This document shows, in pieces, positions 9,256-20,200 of a stretch of DNA of 64,000 nt. Within the stretch, counting starts at the first letter, position 1. Every line of letters starts with the position of its first letter. Source of the stretch: Bacteroidota bacterium. Its GTDB lineage: Bacteria; Bacteroidota; Bacteroidia; AKYH767-A; OLB10. A program made the position numbers and the translations under genes. The DNA is taken from contig JADKIC010000005.1 in NCBI GenBank assembly GCA_016721435.1, positions 1 through 64,000 on the forward strand, read 5' to 3'. Below the pieces are notes generated by a model that saw only the letters and a program-made list of their open reading frames with translations, had not been told where the DNA came from and did not search any database.

Positions 9256-10451
9256 AGTCCGTAGGTGTTGATGATAAACCGATTTACCTGCAGCCATCCA
9301 TAATCGCTCATGTGCATCACATCACTGAGGAGGGCTTTATTATAGTTAGTAGTATCACTCGTGAATAGATTCAGCACCGGAAAATCATTTCGTTGCAGCA
9401 CTGCCGCGAGTGTATCTACTGTAGGTTGCAATTTTGGAAGTGTGGTAAAATAATATGGATTCAACGGAGAGATGATGAAGGAAGCTTTTGCATTCTTACT
9501 CTTTAGCAATTCCACCAACATGCGGAAATCCTTCATCTCGGTATTGTACTGCTCCGCTACCTGTTGAATTTTTCCTTTCTTTCCGTTAATATAGGTGGAG
9601 TAATATTCATTCTCTATTCCGAGTGAATTGTTTGTTGCGTGAGCCAATGTGGAATCCTTCGTGATCGTTAGCAGACTATCCCAGTTGATGGCACAAGCCA
9701 CAGGTTCAACCTCTGTTTCAAAAGACCCTCTGCCGTAATATAGATGAGGTGCATACTGCGTAGGAGAATCTTTTATTTTATCGATAATCGTATTCCATGT
9801 AAAAACGGGGGAACACCAAATACGATGGTAAAATGAAAGTGAAGAACGGTAGGCGATATTGGCTTTTCGGTAAGCGGCGGCGGGAGCATTTAGTTCATCA
9901 TAAAAGTGTGAAATACCGGCGTACGCATAGTGTTTAAACCGATCTTCCACAGTGTAGTGATGCAGTCCTCTCATAAATGCCTCGGAATTATACTCCAGAA
10001 AAACAGCGGAGGTAGTTCCTCGTGCAGGCTTTGCTTCAAACCATCCCGGAGAAAGGATAATCACGACCGGTGCTCCTTCCAGCAGATTTGATTTCGCTAG
10101 CAACTGGCAATAGATGGAAAAACATTGATTGCCCTCATGTCCAACGCCCATCACCTTCACCGGAAAACGATCGCTGATAAAATGATAGGAAAGATATTTA
10201 GTGCCTGAGGTCAGTTCAGAAGAACCGAGTAAATAAATGGTAGCCGAATCATCGGGTTGTTTTAAAAATTCATCTTCCAGGTATTTGTTGCCGTGAAAAT
10301 TATAGATGTAACGAAGATCCCCCTCGTGCTGTGTGGGAACAACAAAACCCTTATCGAGGAAAAATTTTACTTCCGGAATTCGTGATAAAAGGGCAACAGT
10401 AAAAACTGCAATTAAAAAAGGAATGAAACAGAAAGTAAAAATCCGGCGCAT
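9246..10451 (-). CDS. dltD: DltD-like membrane-anchored esterase/transferase
   Basis: 401 residues with an N-terminal membrane anchor (residues 5-23) and an extracytoplasmic SGNH-like domain. The motif LLGSSELTSG carries the likely nucleophilic Ser, ILSPGWF matches the DltD S/N-P block, and the closing SDVMHMSDYGWL supplies the Asp and His of the triad. DltD in Gram-positive bacteria works outside the membrane in the transfer or editing of D-alanyl esters on teichoic acid. The start shares one base with the dltC stop (TGATG). With no teichoic acid expected here, the acceptor must be another envelope polymer. Confidence 0.85.
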   Translation of the reverse strand: MRRIFTFCFIPFLIAVFTVALLSRIPEVKFFLDKGFVVPTQHEGDLRYIYNFHGNKYLEDEFLKQPDDSATIYLLGSSELTSGTKYLSYHFISDRFPVKVMGVGHEGNQCFSIYCQLLAKSNLLEGAPVVIILSPGWFEAKPARGTTSAVFLEYNSEAFMRGLHHYTVEDRFKHYAYAGISHFYDELNAPAAAYRKANIAYRSSLSFYHRIWCSPVFTWNTIIDKIKDSPTQYAPHLYYGRGSFETEVEPVACAINWDSLLTITKDSTLAHATNNSLGIENEYYSTYINGKKGKIQQVAEQYNTEMKDFRMLVELLKSKNAKASFIISPLNPYYFTTLPKLQPTVDTLAAVLQRNDFPVLNLFTSDTTNYNKALLSDVMHMSDYGWLQVNRFIINTYGLCK

Positions 10452-10684
10452 CAGGCATCTATTTTTGAAATCGTATCGACAATGGTATCGATCGTTTCAA
10501 AGTTCTCATTTTGCAGCAAATGTTGGGGCACCGGCTTACCGATTTTTTCCTCAATGGCCACGATGACCTCCACGAGGGTGATAGAATCCAGCAAACCTGA
10601 TTCGATCAGAGAATCCCCGAAACCCACCTTTTTGAAGGCCATGTCGGCAATGGTTTCTTGTAAGAAAGGACGAAGATCTTCCAT
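10451..10684 (-). CDS. dltC: DltC-like acyl carrier protein
   Basis: About 77 residues from the preferred start at 10684 (MEDLRPFLQETIADMAF); a longer frame to 10723 has a less ACP-like N-terminus. The phosphopantetheine attachment site is the Ser of GLLDSITLVEVI, with DSI in place of the usual DSL. DltC holds the activated D-alanyl group made by DltA and presents it to DltB. It is the first gene of the dlt operon and overlaps dltD by one base. A generic acyl carrier protein is the alternative, but the operon makes DltC the best reading. Confidence 0.85.
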   Translation of the reverse strand: MEDLRPFLQETIADMAFKKVGFGDSLIESGLLDSITLVEVIVAIEEKIGKPVPQHLLQNENFETIDTIVDTISKIDA

Positions 10685-11040
10685 GATTTTTAACGAGAAT
10701 AAATTTAAACGACTATAAACCAAATACTTAACCGAATCGCCCCCTGATTTCTCTCAGCTTCTCTCCCTAACATTTGTTACATAGAATGGCTGATTCCTGT
10801 TGTATCTTTGAGATGAGAGGGGCAAAAGTAAGTGTTCCTGAAATACAGTGAAAGTACCATCCGCCGGAATTCACGCTTCCAGTTGAAATCAATGTGTCCC
10901 TCAAACAAATCCGCGACCATCAACCATAACATCCGTGACCATCCCTTAAATCCGTTTAATCAGCGTTCCCAATAAAATTATAATTGAATAACATATCCCG
11001 ATAATTACCGTTTAATAAACCTCTATTGAAACCTTAAAGC
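10685..11040 (+). other. Divergent intergenic region between the dlt operon and the L,D-transpeptidase gene
   Basis: No reading frame worth calling. It should hold the promoters for dltC (leftward) and for the YkuD gene (rightward). The only motif that stands out is TATCTTTG at 10803-10810. The 3' half is AT-rich. Confidence 0.5.
10803..10810 (+). promoter_or_regulatory. Possible Bacteroidota -7 promoter element
   Basis: TATCTTTG matches the TAnnTTTG -7 consensus exactly. The nearest TTTG upstream is at 10773-10776, leaving 26 bases instead of about 19, so the -33 match is poor. It would drive the 11041 gene with a leader of about 230 bases. Confidence 0.3.
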
Positions 11041-11688
11041 ATGGTGCTACTCGTCATTCACATCTTCTTCTACGTGCAATCATTGTTTATAGGAGAAGGG
11101 CTCGCTGAATTACCCGTTACAGATAAAAGGATAGTTGAAAGTACTCGGAATGATGCCGACATAATCTTTGATCAATTGCAGGGATGTATTAAAAAAGACG
11201 CCTTCTACATCGCTTATCAGGGTGTACAAAAATGGAATCCGGATGCCCACATGCTGGCGATTGCTGACTTATCGCAGGGATCCGAGAAGCAACGCTTTTA
11301 TATTATTGATTTGGAAAAGAAAGAAGTCATTTTGCAAACATGGGTCGCGCACGGTAAAAACTCAGGTGATAATTTCGCCATTCATTTCTCGAACAAGGAT
11401 GCTTCGCACATGAGCAGCAAAGGATTTTATAGTATCGGTGAAGAATTCATCTCTCCCAAGCACGGACCTGCCTTGCTGTTAGAGGGACTCGAGAAAGGTT
11501 TAAATGACAAAGCACGTTCACGTGAAATCATCATTCACGGTGCGGACTATGTCAGCGAATCCTTTATTGAAGAACATGGCCGATGCGGACGAAGTCATGG
11601 TTGCCCGGCATTGCCGAGAGAAGAAATGGCGAAAGCGATTCATCTTTTGACTCCGGGAAGTTTATTGTATGTTCATACGGGGGTGTAG
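11041..11688 (+). CDS. Murein L,D-transpeptidase catalytic domain protein (YkuD_2 family)
   Basis: 215 residues with a hydrophobic N-terminus (MVLLVIHIFFYVQSLF) that serves as a signal or anchor. The catalytic core ends in IIIHGADYVSESFIEEHG and GRCGRSHGCPALP, giving the His and Cys of the YkuD-type active site. Members crosslink peptidoglycan through diaminopimelate or attach proteins to it. The gene diverges from the dlt operon; both act on the envelope, which hints at shared regulation but does not prove it. A weak hairpin (CATTCT/AGAATG, 11707-11722) lies just downstream. Confidence 0.88.
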   Translation: MVLLVIHIFFYVQSLFIGEGLAELPVTDKRIVESTRNDADIIFDQLQGCIKKDAFYIAYQGVQKWNPDAHMLAIADLSQGSEKQRFYIIDLEKKEVILQTWVAHGKNSGDNFAIHFSNKDASHMSSKGFYSIGEEFISPKHGPALLLEGLEKGLNDKARSREIIIHGADYVSESFIEEHGRCGRSHGCPALPREEMAKAIHLLTPGSLLYVHTGV

Positions 11689-12314
11689 TCATCGCTACAT
11701 TTTTTTCATTCTTGTGAGAATGGCTTTTCGAAGTTGATTGCCGGTTAATCCTTTTGATTGTTGAGATTGAATAGTTATTGCAAAAGTTGGGTATTTGAAA
11801 TATACTCAATTACTATTTACATTCTGAGAATGAATTTGCCGGAATTTAAATTTTTATTGGCTTGGCTTTCACAAATTCCAATAAGATCGGATGATAAGAT
11901 TTTTCTCCGGTTGAGTCAATAAAACTAAAAGTTGATTTTACCATTCCAAATGTTTGCAATCCGCTAACTCCTAGCCAGCTACACTAAAGTGCAAAGTCAC
12001 AATGGAAATTAATCACCTGCTTGGTATGGTTCGTTCAAATGATTCGTCCGGCGGTATTTTAGTGTTGTAGTAGCACTGTGAAAATAAATTACTGCGTCAC
12101 AAAAATCAGGTAGTGTATTACCAATAGAACCTGAATATTCAATCATAGATAAATGCAAGCACCTTGATTTACAATATGTTAAAACTTGATCAAAATAGTT
12201 GCATGTGTCAAATTTTAAATTATATTTACTATGTAGAAACTATACGTTATAAAACTATTTTAAAAATTCCAATTAAAATCTTCAAACGAAATAACAGTTT
12301 TAATAAAAAATATC
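11689..12314 (+). other. Long AT-rich intergenic region
   Basis: 626 bases with no convincing coding frame. It holds the weak hairpin at 11707-11722 and an imperfect inverted pair (CTACACTAAA near 11990 and TTTAGTGTTGTAG near 12058). It becomes very AT-rich towards 12314 and marks the left boundary of the surface-protein region. Confidence 0.5.
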
Positions 12315-13342
12315 ATGAAAAAACAAATCCTATTCCTCGCAGCCATGCTTATTGCAATGTCAAACGTAAATGCCACGCAATGGAGCGTAAGCAACTCACC
12401 ACAAAACCCGGGGCAGTTTGCTACATTATCAGATGCTGTTGCTTCAGCATCCGTTTTAACCGGTGACACTTTATTAGTGCATCCCACTTCTATAGCGTAT
12501 TCAACTGCATTTTCTTTAAGTAAACAACTTACCATTATTGGAGGTGGTTTTAATACCAATAAAGTGGGTGCGTTTTATACTAACATTAGCGGAATGATAA
12601 CACTTAATGTAGGATGTAGTGGTAGTCGGTTTTATGGATTTAGGTTCGCTACAATAATTAGTGCAGGAACAGCAGGGGTATTGAATAACCTGGTATTTGA
12701 AGATTGTTACAGTTCAACAGGAAATTCCATAAATTTTTCAGCGGCAGTTTATCCAACAAACCTTGTAATTAAAAATTGCATTGTAAGTGAAGTTCTTTTG
12801 CCAATCAGCTCCTTGCAAGCGCATTTATTACCAATTGTATTTTTATCCAGGCAACGGTGTGCAAAGCAGTACCGGTAATTTAACTGTTAACAATTGCACA
12901 TTTATTGGTAGTACCCATTTAAACCTGGTTTCAAATGCTCTCATTCAAAATTGTATTTTTCAGAATAGTGGTTTTGGTACAATTAACAATACTTCATTTA
13001 CCAACTGCCTGAATGTAAATGTAGGTTCAACCATGCCTCCGGCAGGAACAGGTAATACCGGTAGTAACAATATGGCTTCTGTTACCACAAGTCCATTTGT
13101 AAACAATGCTAATGGTGCAGCATTTTCTTTTACCGGTCGTGACTTATCATACAGGTGCGTCGCTTACTGCAAGTACTACCGGCGGTCCAATAGGTGTTTA
13201 TGGTGGTACTTCTAACTTCTCTCTTACTGGTGAACCACTTAACTCAGCCATCATCCGCAGTTTTACTATAACCAATACTACAGTGCCTGTTAATGGGAAT
13301 CTTAATATTAATTTAATGGTGACTAAGCCGGTGACGCAATAA
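12315..13342 (+). CDS. Secreted beta-helix-type protein, frameshifted in this sequence
   Basis: The signal peptide (MKKQILFLAAMLIAMSNVNA) is followed by a right-handed beta-helix pattern: repeated short blocks such as LVIKNCIV, ITNCIFIQ, LTVNNCTFIG and ALIQNCIFQ. The reading frame changes three times. At about 12797 the sense resumes as FANQLLASAFITNCIF, at about 12850 as GNGVQSSTGNLTVNNCTF, and at about 13140 as YHTGASLTASTTGG, before the stop at 13340. The corrected protein would have about 340 residues. The fold suggests a carbohydrate-binding or adhesive surface protein, but no catalytic residues can be named. Its GC looks lower than that of the flanking housekeeping genes. Confidence 0.6.
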
Positions 13343-13410
13343 ATTCTATATTGATCATGTCCTTGAAACATTGACCATTGATTGAAATTTATTCAACCAA
13401 AAAATTTGTT

Positions 13411-14222
13411 ATGAAAAGAAAATTACAATTAGTCATATTGATGTTTTTGTATTTACTCAGTTGGAGGCGCAAAACATTGTAACCACAATAGCCGGCAATG
13501 GCACATCAGGGTTTGGTGGCGATGGTGGACTGGCTTCAAATGCAATGATTGGAAATGTATCGGGTGTTGCAACGGATGCTTTAGGAAATATTTACTTTGC
13601 AGATTTCTCAAATGCCCGGATAAGAAAAATAAATTCTGCCGGAATAATAACTACCATAGCAGGGAATGGCACTTTAGGATCTACGGGTGATGGTGGGCTT
13701 GCTGTGAATGCACAGATTGCTCCTGCACAAATAGCACTTGACGCAATGGGCAATTTGTACTTCGGGGAGAATGTTAAAGTCAGAAAAATAACTATGTCCA
13801 CCGGCATCATTACTACTGTGGCAGGTACGGGAGCACTTGGTCATAGTGGAGATGGCGGGTTAGCCGTGAATGCAACTTTTGATTATATAGACGGAATTAC
13901 TGTGGATGCAGCAGGTAATATTTTTATTACTGATAACAATGCTTTCGTGGTGAGAAAGGTGACAGCCTCCACCGGAATAATTAATATTTATGCAGGTAAC
14001 GGAACAAATACCTATAGTGGTGACGGTGGTCAGGCAATCAACGCTGGATTAGGTTTATGTGAGCAGGCTGGTGGTGGATGGATCAGGAAATCTTTTTATT
14101 TCCGGTGCCAATAACACAAGTGTTAGAAAAGTGAACGCTTCGGGCATTATCTCAACTTTTGCAGGAAATCCAAATGTTACCGGCAATCCTTTGGGTCTGG
14201 CAACAGATGCCTCAGGGAGTTT
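13411..14222 (+). CDS. N-terminal NHL-repeat part of the giant surface protein, frameshifted
   Basis: The start at 13411 gives a signal peptide, MKRKLQLVILMFLYLL, which needs a one-base shift near 13458 to continue as QLEAQNIVTTIAGNG. Then come NHL-type beta-propeller repeats, each about 55-60 residues, marked by TIAGNGT, GDGGLA, DALGNIYFAD and RIRKI. A second shift near 14058 moves the sense to the frame reading SRLVVDGSGNLFISG, and a third in the T run at 14221-14228 moves it into the long downstream frame (FADPSAYAVKNNF). It is listed separately only because the sequence is broken; it is almost certainly one gene with the next two entries. Confidence 0.7.
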
Positions 14223-17200
14223 GTTTTTGCTGATCCGTCTGCATATGCGGTAAAAAATAACTTCCTCAGGAATTTTTCCATTTATGCAGGTAACGGAACA
14301 CCCGGATTCAGTGGTGATGGTGGGCTTGGTATCAATGCACAATTTGATTATCCAAAGGAACTTGCAACAGATGCTTCAGGCAATGTTTACATTACTGATT
14401 TCAATAATTATAGAATAAGAAAAGTTGCAGCAGCTCCTGAAAGTATTGTCGGGGTGGAATATTTTTTTGATACTGATCCGGGAGTAGGATTGGCAACATT
14501 AATTGCTGCAAATGGAGATAGCGTTATATTTAATAATTATTCCATTCCGGTTACTGGATTATCCGCAGGAATTCACACTTTATACATTCGGGCTAAAACC
14601 AATAGTAAACTGTGGAGTGTTGTTGATCAGCGTACATTTTATATTCAGGATATTGCTGCCGGTTATATCAATAATAATAAAATAGAATACTTTATTGATA
14701 ACGATCCCGGTGTTGACAATGGAATTAATATTCCGATTAATGCTGCCGATACAATCACCTTAACCAATTATTCTATTCCTACAACAGGACTTGCAAGTGG
14801 AATTCATAATTTGTATGTACGTGCAAAAACCAGCAATAATCTTTGGAATGTAATTGACCAGCGAACCTTTTATGTGGAATCCTCTTCAACCAATGCTGTT
14901 ACAGAAATTACTAAACTCGAATATTTCTTTGATACCGATCCAGGTGTGGGAAACGCAACCGATTGGGATATTTCAGCTTTGCCACCTAATGATACGATTA
15001 CTTTTATTAATGAAAGCAGATTGGTCCCTTGTTTAAGTAATGGTCAACATTTTATGTTTTTACGCGCAAAAAATAATCTGGGTGTTTGGAGTGTGATTGA
15101 TTTCGATACCATAACTGTAAGTGGCGGAATTGCTGCATTAATCACCGCCAACGGTGCCACGACATTTTGTGCAGGAAGTAATGTTGTATTATCAACACCT
15201 GCTCAGGGAGATTTGGTTTATCAGTGGTTCAATAATGGAGATACTATTATTGGTCAAACAACGTCAAATATTACTGTTACTATAGCAGGCAGTTATACTC
15301 TGAAAATATCTTGTAATGGTAATATCATAATTTCCAATTCAATTACTGTGGTTACAAATACGCCTACAACCTGGTACAGGGATTATGATTTGGATAACTA
15401 CGGAGACAACAACACTACATTGTCATCATGCATTCAACCGTCGGGATATATTCTGAACAACACTGATTGCAATGATGCAAATTCCAACGTTAATCCGTTA
15501 GCAACAGAATTGTGTGATGCTTTGGATAACGATTGCAACACAATTATTGATGATATCAGTGTTCCTTTCACTGCTTCTATTTCTGCATCAAATGCTTCAG
15601 TATGTCCCGGAGAAAATGTGACATTGAACGCTTTTCCCACAGGAGCCAATTATGTTTATCAATGGTCAACCGGTGAAACCAATGGTTCAATAACAGTTTT
15701 GAATATCGGCACCTATACAGTTACCATTACTAACCTTAATACACTGTGCGCTGATGATTATTCAATTGTTTTAAATGCAGGATCAACCCCACTTGTTACC
15801 GCATTTAATTCAGGTCCCTATTGCAGTGGAAACACCATTCAGCTGAGTATTACAGGGCAGAATTTAATCAGCTATGCATGGAGCGGGCCCAATAATTATA
15901 ATTCATCACAAGCATCTCCTTCCATTGCAAACGCTACAGTTGCCAATGATGGAAATTATTCTGTAATAGTTACTGCGACAAATGGATGTACGGGCACAGC
16001 CTCTACAGGCGTTGTTGTTTATGCATTGCCTTCATTAAATATCAGCCAGTTGCCAGTCGCTCCGGTATGCCCCGGAATAGATATAACGCTGACAGCAAAC
16101 GCTCCCACTGCAATTTCTTATTTGTGGAACAACACCACCACCTCATCAAGTAGAATTGTAAACACTTCGGGCAATTATGCAGTAACAGTTACTGATGCCA
16201 ATAGCTGTTCAGAATCTGCATCTTACACCGTAGCTTATGATCCTGTAATTGAAATTACACCTAATAATATCAGTGCCATTTGCAGTGGAGCATCGTTAAC
16301 AATCTATTTTAACAATAGTGTTTCCACTTTATGGAGCACTGGCGCAAACACACCTTCAATAACAGTAAGCCCAACAACTGCAACTAATTATACGGTACAA
16401 GGGACCTCTGCTGCGGGTTGTGTTTATAATGATACATTGTTATTATCAGTGCAACCAAATACGGTGCAAACGGTTTCAAACCTGATCCCTTCAGATAATT
16501 CCTTTAATCTGAACACAACAATAGATTTTTCATGGGCACCTGCCCCTGATGCATCAGTGTATGATGTATATGTATGGAAAGCAATTAACGCCCGACCTGT
16601 TATTCCAACTGTTGCTAATACTGCAAACATAACTGCACATATCGGAGGCCTGAGTTACGGAACTGATTATTTATGGCAGGTGTTTTCAAGAAACTCCTGT
16701 GCAGTTGCTGCAAGTGATACACAACATTTCTCAACCGTTCCACTTCCTGATTTAATTGTTGATTCTGTTACTGCTCCCACAAGTGCATTTTCTCATTCAA
16801 ACATTTCTGTTACCTGGCGTGTTACAAATACAGGTTTGGGACCAACAGGAAGTAGCTTTTGGCATGATCAGGTTCATCTCTCCGTTGATAATATTTTTGA
16901 TCCTGCAGATGATCCGAAAGTGGGTGAATTTGGAAACCTTTCTTTCCTGAATTCCGGAGAAAGCTATTTGCGAACTGAATCTGTTTTTATCCCGGTTAAT
17001 TATGTTGGTACTTACTATTTGTTTGTTGTGTCCGATCTTCAGGTACTGAAAAGTTTTGTCGGTTACGTATCCAATGTGCTTGAGAGCAATGAAATAAATA
17101 ATTCATTAGCCGCACCAAGTCCAATTGCCATTTCAGTTCCTGCTGCACCTGATTTAATTGTAACCTCCGTTGGAGCACCCACATCTGCATTTGGACTTGA

Positions 17201-20200
17201 TTCAATTTCCGTGACTTATACTGTTAAAAACAGGTATCCTACAACTGCAAACGGAAACTGGGCTGAAGCAATATTTGTTTCTGTCGACAGCAATTTCAAT
17301 GTATCAAATGCAACTTTGCTAAGACTGGTATCAAGCCCTGTAAGCACTTTGCTTTATGACAGCACTTATACTAAAATAGTTAAGGTTCAATTGCCTGATT
17401 CTCTTTATGGAACTAAATGGCTACATGTGGTTACTGATTATACCAATGTTGTGTTTGAAGCCACTACTGAGAATAATAACTCCGGAACAATCACTGCTCC
17501 ACTTCAGGTAACATTATATCCGCCAGCTGATCTTGCAGCAACTGCTATCAATGTCCCATCTGCTTTCTCATCAGGTCAAACAATAAATGTTTCATACACA
17601 GTGGAAAACCAGGGAGCCCATACTCCAATCGTTAACTATTGGATTGATAATGTTTATTTGTCATCAATGTCAACATTCGATGCAAATGCATCAGTTCTAT
17701 TAAAAACAATTACTTATTCGACGGGAACTACACTCAACCCCGGTAATACATATACGAAACAATATACAGTTAATATTCCAAACGGAATCAGCGGTACATA
17801 TTATCTGTATGTATTTACAGATGCAGGTAACAATGTGTTTGAATACACTTATACTGCTAATAATATTCTTCGTTCTTCGGCATTAAATGTTTCACTTACT
17901 CCTTATCCTGATCTTATTGTAAGCAGTTTAAATGTTACAGAGGATACCGTAATGAGTGGAACTTTATTCAACTTAGCATGGACAATCTCAAACCAGGGCA
18001 CTGCACCCACTGATAATTCCTGGAAGGATAATATAGGCTATTTTACAAGCTCCAATACAAGTGTTGGAGGCACTGACTTTGTTACTTTTAGCAGCACCAC
18101 TTCTTCATTGTTAAACGGCAATAGCACTTCACGAACTGCAAGTATTGTTGCGCCTACTTTCAGTGGTTCCGTAAAGATTTATTTTTTAATGAAAACCGAT
18201 GCTTTAAATAGTAACTACGAATATCAGTTTGAGAATAATAATTTTTCAGTGCTTGATTCATTGGTGGTTCTTCCTATTCCGGTTCCACCATGTGATCTTA
18301 TCATTGCTGCAAGTACTTCACCCGGCAGTGCTAACTCAGGTCAGCCAATCAGCCTTAGCTGGACTGCTCATAATGCAGGTCCTGATTCAACAAAAGCAAC
18401 TTACTGGAATGACATTGTTTACCTTTCAACAGATCAGTTGATAGACGCTTTTGATTATAAGTTATGTAATGTTCAACATCCGGGCGCGCTACAATCCAGC
18501 CAGAGTTATACAGTAAATTCAAGCGGAACTATTCCAAATGGTTATTCAGGAAATTATTATTTGCTTTTCAAAGTGGATAATTACAACAGTGTTTATAATG
18601 ATCAAAACTTTAACAATACGCTTCTTATTGTGCCTATTAACATTCAGCTTACTCCTTCTGCTGATCTGATTGTAACTGCTGTGAGTGTTCCTGCTCCTCT
18701 TTACGCAGGTCAATCGGTTTATTTGCGCTACACGGTTAAGAATAATGGTCCTGCAACAATGCCTTCAGTATCAGTCTCCGATCGCGCTTTTATATCCAAC
18801 TCACCGACACCTAATGGTGTAACACATCAGCTCGCAGCCACTTCCAATGTGCGATCACTGAGTGTCAATCAGACTTATACAGACAGTGTGCTGATTACTA
18901 TACCAATTTATCTTTCGGGAAATAAATATTTGATTTTAAAAACGGATAACAGGGATTCGGTTTATGAATACACGAACGAAGGAAATAATTTCGGATCGCT
19001 TGCAGTAAACCTATTACCTGCGCCAATTTATGATTTGCAAATTTCTCAATTGCAATTACCTTCCTCGCTTTTGCTTGGACAGGATGTAAGAATTCCTTAT
19101 ACAATCACCAACAGCGGAACAATTCCTGTAAGCAGCACGGTCAAAAATGCAGCTTACTATTCAATAGACAATCAATACAGCAGTGCAATTGATCCGGTGC
19201 TTGCAACACGCAATGCTTTGCTTTCACTTGCTCCGGGCGCATCACTGATAGACACGTTTGATACCAAAGTGAAAGATGTAAATGCAGGAGATTATTTTGG
19301 AGTCGGACGAACTAATATTCTGAATACCCTTCTTGAAACGAATTATGCAAACAACATATCTGTGACAGCTACCACAACAGCAGTGGATGCAGCGGCACTC
19401 ACTCTAAATGTTACGGACAGTAACCAGCTTAACACAAATGATTTGGTTTATTATAAAGTAACTGTTGGGGTTGACCTCGATATGCTCATTACACTCACAT
19501 CAGACAATCAATCCGTTTTTAATGAAATGTATGTTGCTTATAACCGCACACCTTCTGGAACTGATTATGATTTCCGTCATCAAAGCCAGAACAAAGCCAA
19601 TCAGCGTGTATTAGTTCCTGCAACGCAGGCAGGCACTTATTATGTTTTAATAAAGACAAGTACCCTTACTCCAAATCCGCAAAATATAAATGTACTTGCT
19701 GTAACGCTGCCTTTTAGTTTATTGAGCATAACACCTAATCATCTTGGACAAGGAATAGTAACTACAGTTATAGACGGTGCAGGTTTCCGACAGGGAATGA
19801 ATATTTATTTGAAAGATGGAAGCACAACAATTGCACAGGCAACTATAACAGAATTTACCAGCAGCATGTCGGTTAAAGTGCGTTGGGATTTAACCAATGT
19901 TGCAACCGGAACTTATGATCTTGTTGCTCAAAATCCAGATTTAGCAGAAGTAATGATAGCAGGTGGGGTTACTGTTGAAGAGGCTACTCCGTTTACAATA
20001 GGGGAAATTGATTTTTTTCCAAAAACAATTAAAGCAGGAAGTGTTGTCTTGTACACAGTAACAATTGAAAATATTGGAAATGTAGATATCCCAGTTGCGA
20101 AAGGAGAAATTAGTTTTTACGGCTTTGTAGATGTTAAAAACGTGAGCAAGTTTGGTGAGGGTTTTCTTTTGTCAGATATAATTGATCAGACTTTGTTACC

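Noticed and set aside
12058..12110. Inverted repeat in the 11689-12314 region as a transposon end
   Set aside because: The arms are imperfect, and no transposase or target duplication is visible.
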